Source: Deinococcus sp.
GTDB lineage: Bacteria; Deinococcota; Deinococci; Deinococcales; Deinococcaceae
DNA length: 43,256 nt
Assembly (NCBI RefSeq): GCF_025362455.1
Contig: NZ_JANYGJ010000008.1
Span: forward strand, 1 to 43,256
Reading direction: 5' to 3'
Below are positions 27,704-40,971 of the stretch, one piece after another; within the stretch, counting starts at the first letter, position 1; every line of letters begins with the position of its first letter. The translations under genes and the position numbers were made by a program. Under the pieces are notes generated by a model. That model searched no databases and had not been told where the DNA came from. It saw nothing but the letters and a program-made list of their open reading frames with translations.

Positions 27704-27984
27704 CGTGTTGTGGAGCGGAGACGCTGCCTGGTCGCCCCCTCACCCTTCCGCAAGGGCGAGGGACTAACAGCGTTCTGTTCAAGTATAGTTCAAACCTTGT
27801 ATTACTCCGAGAACAGCACAAGGTTTGTTTAATTAGCCCTCTCACTGTGTTCAGGGCAAGAATCTCTTTAAAATCGGTGTTTATCAGCGTGCAGAACGAC
27901 CACAAATCCGACACAGCCCCCCACCTCCCGCCCTTGCATTCATCCATACCGACGCAGCCCACTCCGCCCGCTAGGCTGGGCACC
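27704..27984. other. Gene-free stretch with two hairpins
   Basis: About 280 bp with no gene. It holds an imperfect hairpin repeat, CCCTCaCCCTT / AAGGGcGAGGG (27737-27762), a relative of which appears near 35970. It also holds a perfect 10-bp hairpin, CAAACCTTGT / ACAAGGTTTG (27791-27800 and 27818-27827), in an AT-rich part. The role of both is unknown. Confidence 0.6.
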
Positions 27985-28683
27985 ATGAATGACGTTCCCT
28001 ACGCCCTGCGGATGATCTGGCAGCGGCTGTGTTTCATGCACTGGGCGGTGGACGCGCGGACGCTGCGCCCCCACATTCCGGAGGGCCTGACGCTGGACAC
28101 CCACCAGGGCCGGGCCTACCTCGGCGTGGTGCCGTTCGTCATGTCGGGCGTGGCGCCGCGCGGCCTGCCGACGGTCAGCGGCTTATCGGAGTTTCCGGAA
28201 CTCAATTTGCGCACCTACGTCACCGACGCGCAGGGCCACGCAGGCGTCTGGTTTTTCAGTCTGGACGCCACGCAACCCATCGCCGTGCGCCTGGCGCGGG
28301 CAGGCTTTCATCTCCCCTACTTCGACGCCCGGATGTGGAACCGTGAGCGCGGTGACGTCACCGAGTACGCCAGCGTCCGGACGCACCGGGGCGTGACGGC
28401 AGGCGCGTTTGCGGGCGCGTACCGTCCGGTGGGGCCAGTCTTCACTTCAGAGCCGGGCAGCCTGGAGATGTGGCTGACCGAGCGTTATTCCCTGTTCAGC
28501 GCCTCCGGCAGCCGCATCTACCGGGGCCGCATCTGGCACGAGCCCTGGCCGCTGCAACGCGCCGAGGCCGAGATCCGGGTCAATACCCTGGCCGAGTTGA
28601 TCGGCATGAAGCTGGAAGGCGAGCCGCACCTGCTCTACGGCGAGCGGCTGGAGGTGAGGGCCGGGCTGATTACTTGGCTGTAG
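27985..28683 (+). CDS. DUF2071 (YqjF-like) protein
   Basis: A 232-residue protein of the DUF2071 family, related to acetoacetate-decarboxylase-fold proteins. It has the expected RLCFMHWAVDARTLRPHIPEGL (about 13-34), AYLGVVPFVMSG, LNLRTYVTDAQGHAGVWFFSLDA and the final EIRVNTLAELIGM. The biological role is not established; some members are annotated as regulators, but evidence is thin. TAGGCT (27972-27977) is 7 nt before the ATG, so it is probably leaderless. The next gene is convergent, 2 bp away. Confidence 0.9.
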   Translation: MNDVPYALRMIWQRLCFMHWAVDARTLRPHIPEGLTLDTHQGRAYLGVVPFVMSGVAPRGLPTVSGLSEFPELNLRTYVTDAQGHAGVWFFSLDATQPIAVRLARAGFHLPYFDARMWNRERGDVTEYASVRTHRGVTAGAFAGAYRPVGPVFTSEPGSLEMWLTERYSLFSASGSRIYRGRIWHEPWPLQRAEAEIRVNTLAELIGMKLEGEPHLLYGERLEVRAGLITWL

Positions 28684-28685
28684 TG

Positions 28686-29654
28686 TCACTCAGGGGCAAG
28701 ACCTTCCAGCAAAAACGGCGCGTCCATACCACGCTTCGCCGCTTCCCGCGCCACTTCCGGTGCGAAATTCAGCGCCAGCGCCGCCTGATAACTGCGCCGC
28801 GCCAGATCGCGTTCGCCCTGCGCGTCGCGGACCTGGCCCAGCCTGGCGAGCACCAGCCCCGGCAGGCTGCGCGGGTGGTCGCTCAGCGCGTGGGCGGCGC
28901 GTTCGAGCAGGCTGCGGGCGCTGGCCAGATCGCCGGTCGCCAGGTAAATCCCCGCCGCGTGGTAATCGAGTTCGGCCTGGGGCGTGATCGGGTCGCCGGT
29001 TTCGCGGGCCAGGGCTTCGATCAGCGCCGACAGGTCATCGTCGTCGCGCAGTTGTCCGGCCCGGTCCGCCAGGGCACGCAGGCGGGACGCCTCGCCCGGC
29101 TGGAAGGCAACGTCTGGCAGGGCAGCACCGGGGAGGCGTTCCAGCAGCCCTGCCAGGTCGTCGAGGGCCACCAGGGCGGCGCCGGACTGACCCTGCAACC
29201 GCTCGGCCAGCTCATCCAGGCGGCGGACCTGATGACGGGTGCCGGGGCCTTCGTCCAGCGCGGCGGCGAGGGCGGCGTGGTAGCGGCGGATCAGGTCGAG
29301 TGTGTCAGGACTAATCGCCCGTTCCAGCGTCATGGGCGTGGACAGCAGCTCGGCCAGCTCGGCCTCGGCGGCGGCGGCCTGCTTCAGTCTGGCCTTGCCC
29401 TGCGGATACTGGGGCAGGAATTCGAGCAGTTGGCTGTACTCGGCCTCGGCCCAGGCCCAGTCGGGCGAGACCTCCTGCACGCTGAGTCGATCCGCCCCGA
29501 AGGCGTCACGGGCGGGGTGTTCGGGGTCGGGACCGCTGGCCCACAAGACGCTGCTCAGCTTCAGGCCGCGCACGAGTTCGGTCAGCGTCGCCGCGTTGTA
29601 CTGGGGCGAGAGCCGCAGCAGGTCGCCCAGATCGGGGAGGAGGGTGAGGGGCAT
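28686..29654 (-). CDS. Tetratricopeptide-like helical protein
   Basis: A 322-residue, almost entirely alpha-helical protein. Its C-terminal third shows TPR-type motifs (e.g. DYHAAGIYLATGDLASARSLLERAAHAL, then RDLARRSYQAALALNFAPE). The N-terminal part (LLPDLGDLLRLSPQYNAATLTE) has no recognised domain. It probably acts as a protein-binding scaffold; the partner is unknown. TACAAT on the minus strand (29668-29663) is 8 nt before the ATG, so it is probably leaderless. It is convergent with the DUF2071 gene. Confidence 0.75.
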   Translation of the reverse strand: MPLTLLPDLGDLLRLSPQYNAATLTELVRGLKLSSVLWASGPDPEHPARDAFGADRLSVQEVSPDWAWAEAEYSQLLEFLPQYPQGKARLKQAAAAEAELAELLSTPMTLERAISPDTLDLIRRYHAALAAALDEGPGTRHQVRRLDELAERLQGQSGAALVALDDLAGLLERLPGAALPDVAFQPGEASRLRALADRAGQLRDDDDLSALIEALARETGDPITPQAELDYHAAGIYLATGDLASARSLLERAAHALSDHPRSLPGLVLARLGQVRDAQGERDLARRSYQAALALNFAPEVAREAAKRGMDAPFLLEGLAPE

Positions 29655-29713
29655 TGGAGGTGATTGTAGCGGGGTGGGGAGCGTAAACTGGCTTCAAGCA
29701 ACTGAGGAGGAAA

Positions 29714-30166
29714 ATGAGCGAATACTACTCCATCACCTTCAGATACATGTCCAGATATAACAAATTTGAGCTGATACGAGAACTTCTAACGGGAGATTGG
29801 ACGTTGGAGTTTAACGGGATGATGAAATATCTCCCCAAAGCGCCTAATGACGATACACGTGATCCATATGGCGAGGATTTTGTTTGCGAGCCTTATGATC
29901 TAGCCAAATACATGAACGTCGCCCAGACTCAGTACAGCTCTGAAGAAAATATTTCATTCTCTGCTATTACGCAGGCTCTTCAATGGCCCTTATTATTCTT
30001 CTTCGATGCAGACGGATCAATAAATGTGAGTTTCACGTATCTCGATGTGACGTTTTCAGAGGGGTACAAGCTGGCTGACCTCAATCTTGTTTTGCTGAAC
30101 TTATTCAAGTTTTTTCACAGCAACCACTGCGACATTCTGAATTACAAAGTCGAATGGGGCGATTGA
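29714..30166 (+). CDS. AT-rich orphan protein, likely acquired
   Basis: A 150-residue soluble protein with no recognised family, beginning MSEYYSITFRYMSRYNKFEL. It is rich in Tyr, Phe, Asn, Asp and Lys, with runs such as WPLLFFFDADGS and LADLNLVLLNLFKFFHSN. Its DNA is clearly more AT-rich than the neighbours and it uses codons they avoid, a sign of recent transfer. It has a strong AGGAGGA ribosome site and no obvious leaderless -10 box, unlike most nearby genes. Small acidic AT-rich proteins of this size include immunity proteins, but no toxin gene is near, so this stays a guess. Confidence 0.75.
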   Translation: MSEYYSITFRYMSRYNKFELIRELLTGDWTLEFNGMMKYLPKAPNDDTRDPYGEDFVCEPYDLAKYMNVAQTQYSSEENISFSAITQALQWPLLFFFDADGSINVSFTYLDVTFSEGYKLADLNLVLLNLFKFFHSNHCDILNYKVEWGD

Positions 30167-30187
30167 CCCGGCTGCGACTCCTCCGCC

Positions 30188-32422
<2,235 letters not shown>

Positions 32423-32445
32423 AGGGCTCAGAATAGCGAACTGCC

Positions 32446-32535
32446 CGGCACCGTGTCTGTCATCAGCACCGTGTCTGTAACCAGCACTGTGTCTGTAACC
32501 AGCACCGTGTCTGTTGCGAGCGCCGTGCCTGTTGC
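32446..32535. repeat. 18-bp tandem repeat, five units
   Basis: Five 18-bp units (32446-32463 and onward) of the form CAGCACCGTGTCTGTAAC, with growing divergence to the right. They lie directly upstream of the rel -10 box, where the -35 region should be. On the minus strand they are open in the rel frame and would encode six-residue repeats (Arg-His-Gly-Ala-Gly type). Confidence 0.85.
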
Positions 32536-32668
32536 GGCTGACGGCGACGGTACAGAAAACGGTACAGAAAAAGCCCGCCTCACCGTGAAGGCGAAGCGGT
32601 CGTAGCGGAACTGAGATTGGCAACGGGCCGCAGCCCGCATAAGGTTCAGATACAGCAGCAGAGAAGGT

Positions 32669-32767
32669 TTAGCGCTTGACGCGCACAGGCACCGGGACCG
32701 GCTGAGGCTGGGCGCTGGGATTGCGCAACGTCTCGCGCAGCCACTGGATGAATTCCTTGAGTCTCAT
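32669..32767 (-). CDS. 32-residue small protein
   Basis: An ORF of 33 codons including stop, too short for most callers. It begins MRLKEFIQWLRETL, which reads as a short amphipathic helix, and ends in a Pro/Val-rich basic tail (PQPVPVPVRVKR). On the minus strand TAGAAT (32779-32774) is 6 nt before the ATG, the same leaderless arrangement as many genes here. Promoter spacing, helix-like start and basic end together support a real gene. No family is recognised, and the function is unknown. Confidence 0.6.
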   Translation of the reverse strand: MRLKEFIQWLRETLRNPSAQPQPVPVPVRVKR

Positions 32768-33023
32768 GCCCCGATTCTAGGCCCACCATCCTCAAGCAGA
32801 TGCGCGTAACCTTACCATCGCCTGGGAGTGCCCCCAGTGGGGGTGTACGCCAGGGTACACGGCGGGACAAGTCGCCCAGAATCCTCGCTGAGCGGCCTTC
32901 TGAGCCGCGAGTCTGGGATGAGCAAATCTGTCGTCACCCTGAGCCGGAGCGGAGGATGACAACTTGTGGACAGCAGCGGCGCTCAACGGCACAATGACAT
33001 ACAGCACGTTCAGGACAGGTGCG

Positions 33024-33845
33024 TTACCTCCGGGTGCCGCCGAACATGCCGATCAGGTCTTCGAGTGGGTTTCCGGCCTGCTGGCCCTGCTGAGGCTGCT
33101 GACCACCTTGCTGACCGCCCCCGCCCAGCACGCTGCCGAGCAGGCCACCCAGCCCGCCCTGGCCTCCCTGGCCGCCCATCAGCCCGCCGAGCATGCCGCT
33201 GAGATCACCCATACCGCCCTGCTGCTGGGGCTGCTGCGCCTGGGGCTGCTGCTGGCCGCCGCCGAGCAGGCTCCCCAGCATGCCGCCGAGGTCGCCCATG
33301 CCGCCCTGCTGAGGCTGTTGCTGCTGCCCGCCGCCCAACATGCCGCCGAGCATCCCGCCCAGACCGCCTGCCGCGCCACCGCCCAGCACGCTGCCGAGGA
33401 TGCTGCCCAGGCCGCCCAGATTGCCCACGGCGCCGCCTGCACCGCCCGCGTTCCGGTTGCGGCTCAGATACGCCATCACCAGCGGGGCCGCCATCGAGAT
33501 GACCTGCGTGGCGACCTGGGGGCTGATTCCGGCCCGCTGGCTGACCGCGTTCACGGCGGCGCCCTGCTGGTCGCCAAACACATGCCCGGCGATGCGCTGG
33601 CCGTCGTCGAGGTTGGGCATGCTGCCCTGCCCGAACTGATCGAGGGCGCTGCCGTCGTGCTGGTCCATCGCCTGCGAGAGCCGCTCGGCGTGCGCCGGGT
33701 CCTGGGCGTTGGCGCCCATCTGGCTGATCATCAGCGGCACGGCGGCTTCCAGGGCCGACTGCATCTGATCGGGGGCGACGCCGAGTTGCTGACTGGCCTG
33801 CGCGGTCTGGCTCTGGCCGAGGCCGAGCGCGTTCAGAATATCCAT
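33024..33845 (-). CDS. DUF937-family protein with Gly/Gln-rich repeats
   Basis: A 273-residue protein. The N-terminal half (about 1-130) is a DUF937 domain: MDILNALGLGQSQTAQAS, ALEAAVPLMISQM and VATQVISMAAPLVMAYL. The C-terminal half is low complexity, with repeated GGLGGMLGGMLGGGQQQ-type blocks. The function of DUF937 is not established; members are often exported or envelope-linked, but no signal peptide is seen here. The repeat tail makes the region prone to length variation and shadow reading frames on both strands. Confidence 0.8.
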   Translation of the reverse strand: MDILNALGLGQSQTAQASQQLGVAPDQMQSALEAAVPLMISQMGANAQDPAHAERLSQAMDQHDGSALDQFGQGSMPNLDDGQRIAGHVFGDQQGAAVNAVSQRAGISPQVATQVISMAAPLVMAYLSRNRNAGGAGGAVGNLGGLGSILGSVLGGGAAGGLGGMLGGMLGGGQQQQPQQGGMGDLGGMLGSLLGGGQQQPQAQQPQQQGGMGDLSGMLGGLMGGQGGQGGLGGLLGSVLGGGGQQGGQQPQQGQQAGNPLEDLIGMFGGTRR

Positions 33846-33975
33846 ATGGGCAGTAGAGGCCCGCGCGGCGCGGCGCAGTGATGAGGAAGGTAAAGGACAG
33901 CTTTAGATAACGTGAGTTGGTGCACGGTTGGGTTAACGTGGGGCGCCGGGCCGCGCTCTATGCTTTGCGGACTGC

Positions 33976-34016
33976 GGACACCTGCTCTGTAGACACCTGC
34001 TTTGTGGACACCTCGG
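33976..34016. repeat. 15-bp tandem repeat, about 2.7 units
   Basis: Units GGACACCTGCTCTGT (33976-33990), AGACACCTGCTTTGT (33991-34005) and a partial third lie between the DUF937 and 5'-nucleotidase genes. Confidence 0.7.
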
Positions 34017-34121
34017 CGGCTCACCATTCCATGACGCGGCGGTATTAGGGTTCACTGGCCGGAGATCAAGAGCAGATGAAGCGCTGAAATCAAATCACAA
34101 GCACCACCCTGGGGGAATCAC

Positions 34122-35861
<1,740 letters not shown>

Positions 35862-35886
35862 AACCCTCACCCCTGGCTGCGCCAGG

Positions 35887-35919
35887 CCCTCTCCCAGAGC
35901 GGGAGAGGGTCATTTTTTT
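35887..35919 (+). terminator. Rho-independent terminator of the 5'-nucleotidase gene
   Basis: A perfect 9-bp stem, CCCTCTCCC (35887-35895) with GGGAGAGGG (35901-35909), is followed by TCATTTTTTT. Confidence 0.88.
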
Positions 35920-35934
35920 GTAGCCTATACCGCC

Positions 35935-36040
35935 TCATACGGGATTAAAGTGATTCCACGCCATCAAACGACCCCTCCCTCTCCCGCAAAGGGCGAGGGA
36001 TCAAAAGTGAATAGTCTGAACTCATTTTAATCTCGTATCA
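35935..36040. repeat. Inverted-end repeat element, short copy
   Basis: The left end TCATACGGGATTAAAGTGATT and the right end, reverse-complemented TGATACGAGATTAAAATGAG, are similar inverted termini about 106 bp apart. It is related to the longer element at 15441-15703, sharing the ends and the ACCCCTC segment. No gene lies inside. Confidence 0.6.
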
Positions 36041-36119
36041 AAACCAATTCAATGTCCTGTCCTGTTCATCCATTCAAATCGCTGGAACCTCCCGAAAAGA
36101 AACCACAAGCCGACTCTCC

Positions 36120-36695
<576 letters not shown>

Positions 36696-36915
36696 GAAGG
36701 TTCAGAGTCTAGGGCATCGAGCTGTGAAGAATGCAGCCAGGCAGGCACGCAGCCGGGAGGCACGCTCAGCGCGAACCGGGCAGTCCTGGGCGCCTCTACG
36801 GCTTGACCGGCTTGACCTTTCCTCCAGCTCGTTCTCCACCTCGTTCTCTATCTGGTCCTCCAGCTCGGAGCGCCAGGCCGAACGCCCCGCCCGGCGGCTT
36901 GCCATACTGAAGGCC

Positions 36916-38058
36916 ATGAAGCTCCGGTTCGCTGACCTCTTCTCACTGCTGCGCGACGCGGTAAACGCCTTCAACCAGGACAACGCGCCCCGGCTGGCCG
37001 CCGCCATCGCCTACTACGCCATCTCCTCGATTGGCCCGATCCTGTTTCTGATTATCACCTTCGCAGGCATCATTTTCCGGGGCCAGGACACCGACCAGAT
37101 CACCCTGAAGATCACCGACGTGATTCAGAACACGCTGGGCAGCAACACCGATCCAACAACCGCCGCAAGCCTCAACGAGTTTGTGGGTACGCTGGTCAAG
37201 AGCCTGAATGAACAGTTTAAAAGCAACAGCGCCAACACGCTGGCGGTCTTCATCGGCTTCATCACCCTGTTTCTGACGTCCACCGGGCTGTTCTTGCAGC
37301 TTCAGGGCGCACTCAATACCTTATGGGACGTCAAACCCAGGCCCGGTTTCGGCGAGGTGGTCCGGACCCGGCTGATCGGATTTTTAATGGTCATTGTGTT
37401 TGGGGCGCTGGTGGTCGCCTACGTGGCCGTCAACGCCTACCTCAGCGCCCTGACCAAGCATCTCGGCGACGCGGTGGGCCAGGGCGCCAACTTCGCCCGC
37501 GTGGGCAGCGCACTGCTGGCGATGCTGTTCTTCACACCAGTCTTCGCCGCGACGTACAAATGGCTCCCGGCGATCAACCTCAAATGGCGCCAGGTCTGGA
37601 TCGGGGGAGCGGTGACCGCCGTGCTGTTCGTGCTGTCGCAGGCGGCTATCGGCATCTATTTCGCCCGCACCACGCCCGGTAGTGTCTACGGCGCGGCCAG
37701 TACGCTGTTCATCGTGCTGCTGTGGATCTACTTTTCGAGCATGGTGGTGTTCTTCGGCGCGGAGGTCACCTGGGTCTACAGCCAGCGCCCCGGCGAGAAG
37801 CAGGAGATCGCGGGCGACGAGGGCCAGGCCAGCGTAGACAAAGCCGCCATGCTGGGACTCCAGCCCACCCCCCCGGAGCCGCCGCCGCGCCCTGCCCCGC
37901 CCCGCCTGACCCGGATGGAGCCGCCCAGACTCGGCAGCGCCGTCGGCAACGCCCTCCTGGCCGTGCTGGCGCTGCCCGCCGTGCTGGTGCTGGGCGTGCT
38001 GCGGGTGCTGGGTGTGCTGCGGAGATTGGCACCAGGGAGGGGGAAGGGGAAGCGGTGA
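36916..38058 (+). CDS. YihY/UPF0761 family membrane protein
   Basis: A 380-residue integral membrane protein of the YihY (BrkB, UPF0761) family. Several hydrophobic segments are visible, including IGPILFLIITFAGIIF, LIGFLMVIVFGALVVAYVAV and TLFIVLLWIYFSSMVVFFGAEVTW, the last a family hallmark. DNAPRLAAAIAYYAISSIGP at about 22-41 is the typical N-terminal motif. The last 90 residues are a Pro/Arg-rich cytoplasmic tail. The function is not established; older RNase BN names are wrong for this family. The ATG at 36916 has a weak CATACT -10-like box before it. Upstream in-frame residues are not homologous. Confidence 0.9.
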   Translation: MKLRFADLFSLLRDAVNAFNQDNAPRLAAAIAYYAISSIGPILFLIITFAGIIFRGQDTDQITLKITDVIQNTLGSNTDPTTAASLNEFVGTLVKSLNEQFKSNSANTLAVFIGFITLFLTSTGLFLQLQGALNTLWDVKPRPGFGEVVRTRLIGFLMVIVFGALVVAYVAVNAYLSALTKHLGDAVGQGANFARVGSALLAMLFFTPVFAATYKWLPAINLKWRQVWIGGAVTAVLFVLSQAAIGIYFARTTPGSVYGAASTLFIVLLWIYFSSMVVFFGAEVTWVYSQRPGEKQEIAGDEGQASVDKAAMLGLQPTPPEPPPRPAPPRLTRMEPPRLGSAVGNALLAVLALPAVLVLGVLRVLGVLRRLAPGRGKGKR

Positions 38059-38170
38059 GAAGGGACGGACACCCGTGCCACTCCTCCGCCTGGGCACGCC
38101 TGGCCGCCGGGGGAGCCGACGCATTCGCAAAAAGCCGAAGCCCACGCAAGGCCGCAAACCCGCCACTCCC

Positions 38171-38240
38171 CATCTAGCCCAATCGCCTCATCTAGCCCAA
38201 TCGCTTCGTCTAGCCCAATCGCTTCGTCTAGCCAATCATT
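38171..38240. repeat. 18-bp tandem repeat, about 3.8 units
   Basis: Three complete 18-bp units (38171-38188, 38189-38206, 38207-38224; form CATCTAGCCCAATCGCTT) and a partial fourth lie right upstream of the ilvB leader promoter. The last partial unit overlaps its -35 box. Confidence 0.85.
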
Positions 38241-38268
38241 GACGCCGCCTGCCCATCCGGCGTAATGT
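38239..38268 (+). promoter_or_regulatory. Promoter of the ilvB leader
   Basis: TTGACG (38239-38244) and TAATGT (38263-38268) are separated by 18 bp. The -10 box ends 6 nt before an ATG at 38275, so the transcript would begin at or near the leader-peptide start codon. Confidence 0.75.
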
Positions 38269-38274
38269 GAAGCC

Positions 38275-38334
38275 ATGTACGCAGCATTTACCCTCGTGGT
38301 AGTACTTCTCAGCTCCGGGGGTTCACGGCGCTAG
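38275..38334 (+). CDS. ilvB leader peptide
   Basis: A 19-residue frame, MYAAFTLVVVLLSSGGSRR, sits between the promoter and the ilvB terminator. It has six consecutive branched-chain codons, Leu-Val-Val-Val-Leu-Leu (38293-38310), the products of this pathway. The ATG is 6 nt after TAATGT with no ribosome-binding site, as in the leaderless genes here. The composition, position and following hairpins are those of a ribosome-mediated attenuator. Confidence 0.75.
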   Translation: MYAAFTLVVVLLSSGGSRR

Positions 38335-38391
38335 AGCTGCTGCGCGACGTTCGACCCCCCCTCCCCACACCCAGGGCGGGGGGGGTTTCTT
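38317..38391 (+). terminator. ilvB attenuator: terminator and possible antiterminator
   Basis: The terminator stem is ACCCCCCC (38354-38361) with GGGGGGGT (38379-38386), followed by TTCTT. A competing partner, GGGGGT (38317-38322), lies inside the leader frame and can pair with ACCCCC (38354-38359). A ribosome stalled at the Val/Leu codons would leave it free. A ribosome reaching the stop codon at 38332 would cover it and let the terminator form. Confidence 0.65.
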
Positions 38392-38424
38392 GTAGGGGAC
38401 ACCAAGCAACTCAGAAGGCGGGCC

Positions 38425-40148
<1,724 letters not shown>

Positions 40149-40152
<4 letters not shown>

Positions 40153-40754
40153 CCGCGCCGATTCCTGACCATCTGGTGTCGGCCCTGGTGCGCGACGAGC
40201 CGCGTGTGCTGACCCGCATCACCTCGCTGTTCGGGCGCCGGGGCTACAACATCAAAAGCCTGTCGGTCGGCACCACCGAAGTGCCGGGCGTCTCGCGCAT
40301 GACCTTTGTCGTCAGCGGCGACCGGGGCGTGGTCGAGCAGGCCATGAAGCAGCTCGACAAGCTCCACGACGTGATTAAGATTATCGATCACTCGCTGGAG
40401 AAGTTCGTGGACCGCGAGCTGGTGCTGGTCAAGGTGCGGGTCAAGGACAGCGAGGCGCGGGTGGAGGTGCGCCAGATGGCCGAGGACTTCCGTGCCCGCA
40501 TCGTGGACGTGGGCCGTCACGCGTTGACCTTCGAGGTCACAGGCGACGAGGGCAAGATCACGGCCTTCACCGAGCAGATGCGCCCTTTCGGCATCCTGGA
40601 AACCATGCGCACGGGCCGCATTGCGCTCACGCGCGGCAGCAACGCCGACATTCCCAGCCACGTCTACCACGGCGGCGAGAGCCAGGGTCTTGAGCCGGTG
40701 ATTCCCACCGCGCCGCGTGAGGAGAAGGCGCGGGAAGTGAATAATCTATTCTGA
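40149..40754 (+). CDS. ilvN: Acetolactate synthase small (regulatory) subunit
   Basis: A 201-residue regulatory subunit with an N-terminal ACT domain (about 6-80; LVRDEPRVLTRITSLFGRRGYNIKSLSVG) and a C-terminal ACT-like domain ending FGILETMRTGRIALTRG. It activates IlvB and gives feedback inhibition by valine. The start ATG overlaps the ilvB stop (ATGA), with GGAGG upstream, so both are translated in a coupled way. A final 35-residue tail is specific to this lineage. Confidence 0.96.
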
Positions 40755-40971
40755 GTCGGGGTTGACCTAAGCTTATTGGCTTTGGGCTGCGCTGGGAAGA
40801 CGGTCAGGCTTGCCCCCACCCGGCCTGGCCGCGCCACGTGTTCGCTGCTGTCCTCTAGAACGGCCCGGCCCGCTCCGGCGGCCCAGGCTCTATAGTTCTC
40901 TCTGCTACGTCTAACCCAGCGGGCCTGAGTGCCTGTCCCACTCCCCACTTCCCGCCCCAAGGAGCACCCAC
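40755..40971 (+). promoter_or_regulatory. ilvN-ilvC spacer with G-rich tract
   Basis: A 217-bp gap without a gene. TATAGT (40891-40896) could be a -10 box for a separate ilvC transcript, but no good -35 is seen. On the minus strand a G-rich tract with four G-runs (40936-40958) ends just before the ilvC ribosome-binding site. Confidence 0.35.

Noticed and set aside
32446..32535. Possible CRISPR array
   Set aside because: Units are contiguous 18-mers without spacers, and no cas genes are present.
32646..32870. 74-codon minus-strand frame overlapping the 32-residue gene
   Set aside because: No promoter or family match. The 32-residue frame in another phase has a leaderless -10 box and better composition.
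37776..38276. Minus-strand frame with Gly-Leu-Asp-Glu-Ala-Ile repeats
   Set aside because: The repeats come from the 18-bp array before ilvB, and the rest is the antisense of the yihY-like gene.
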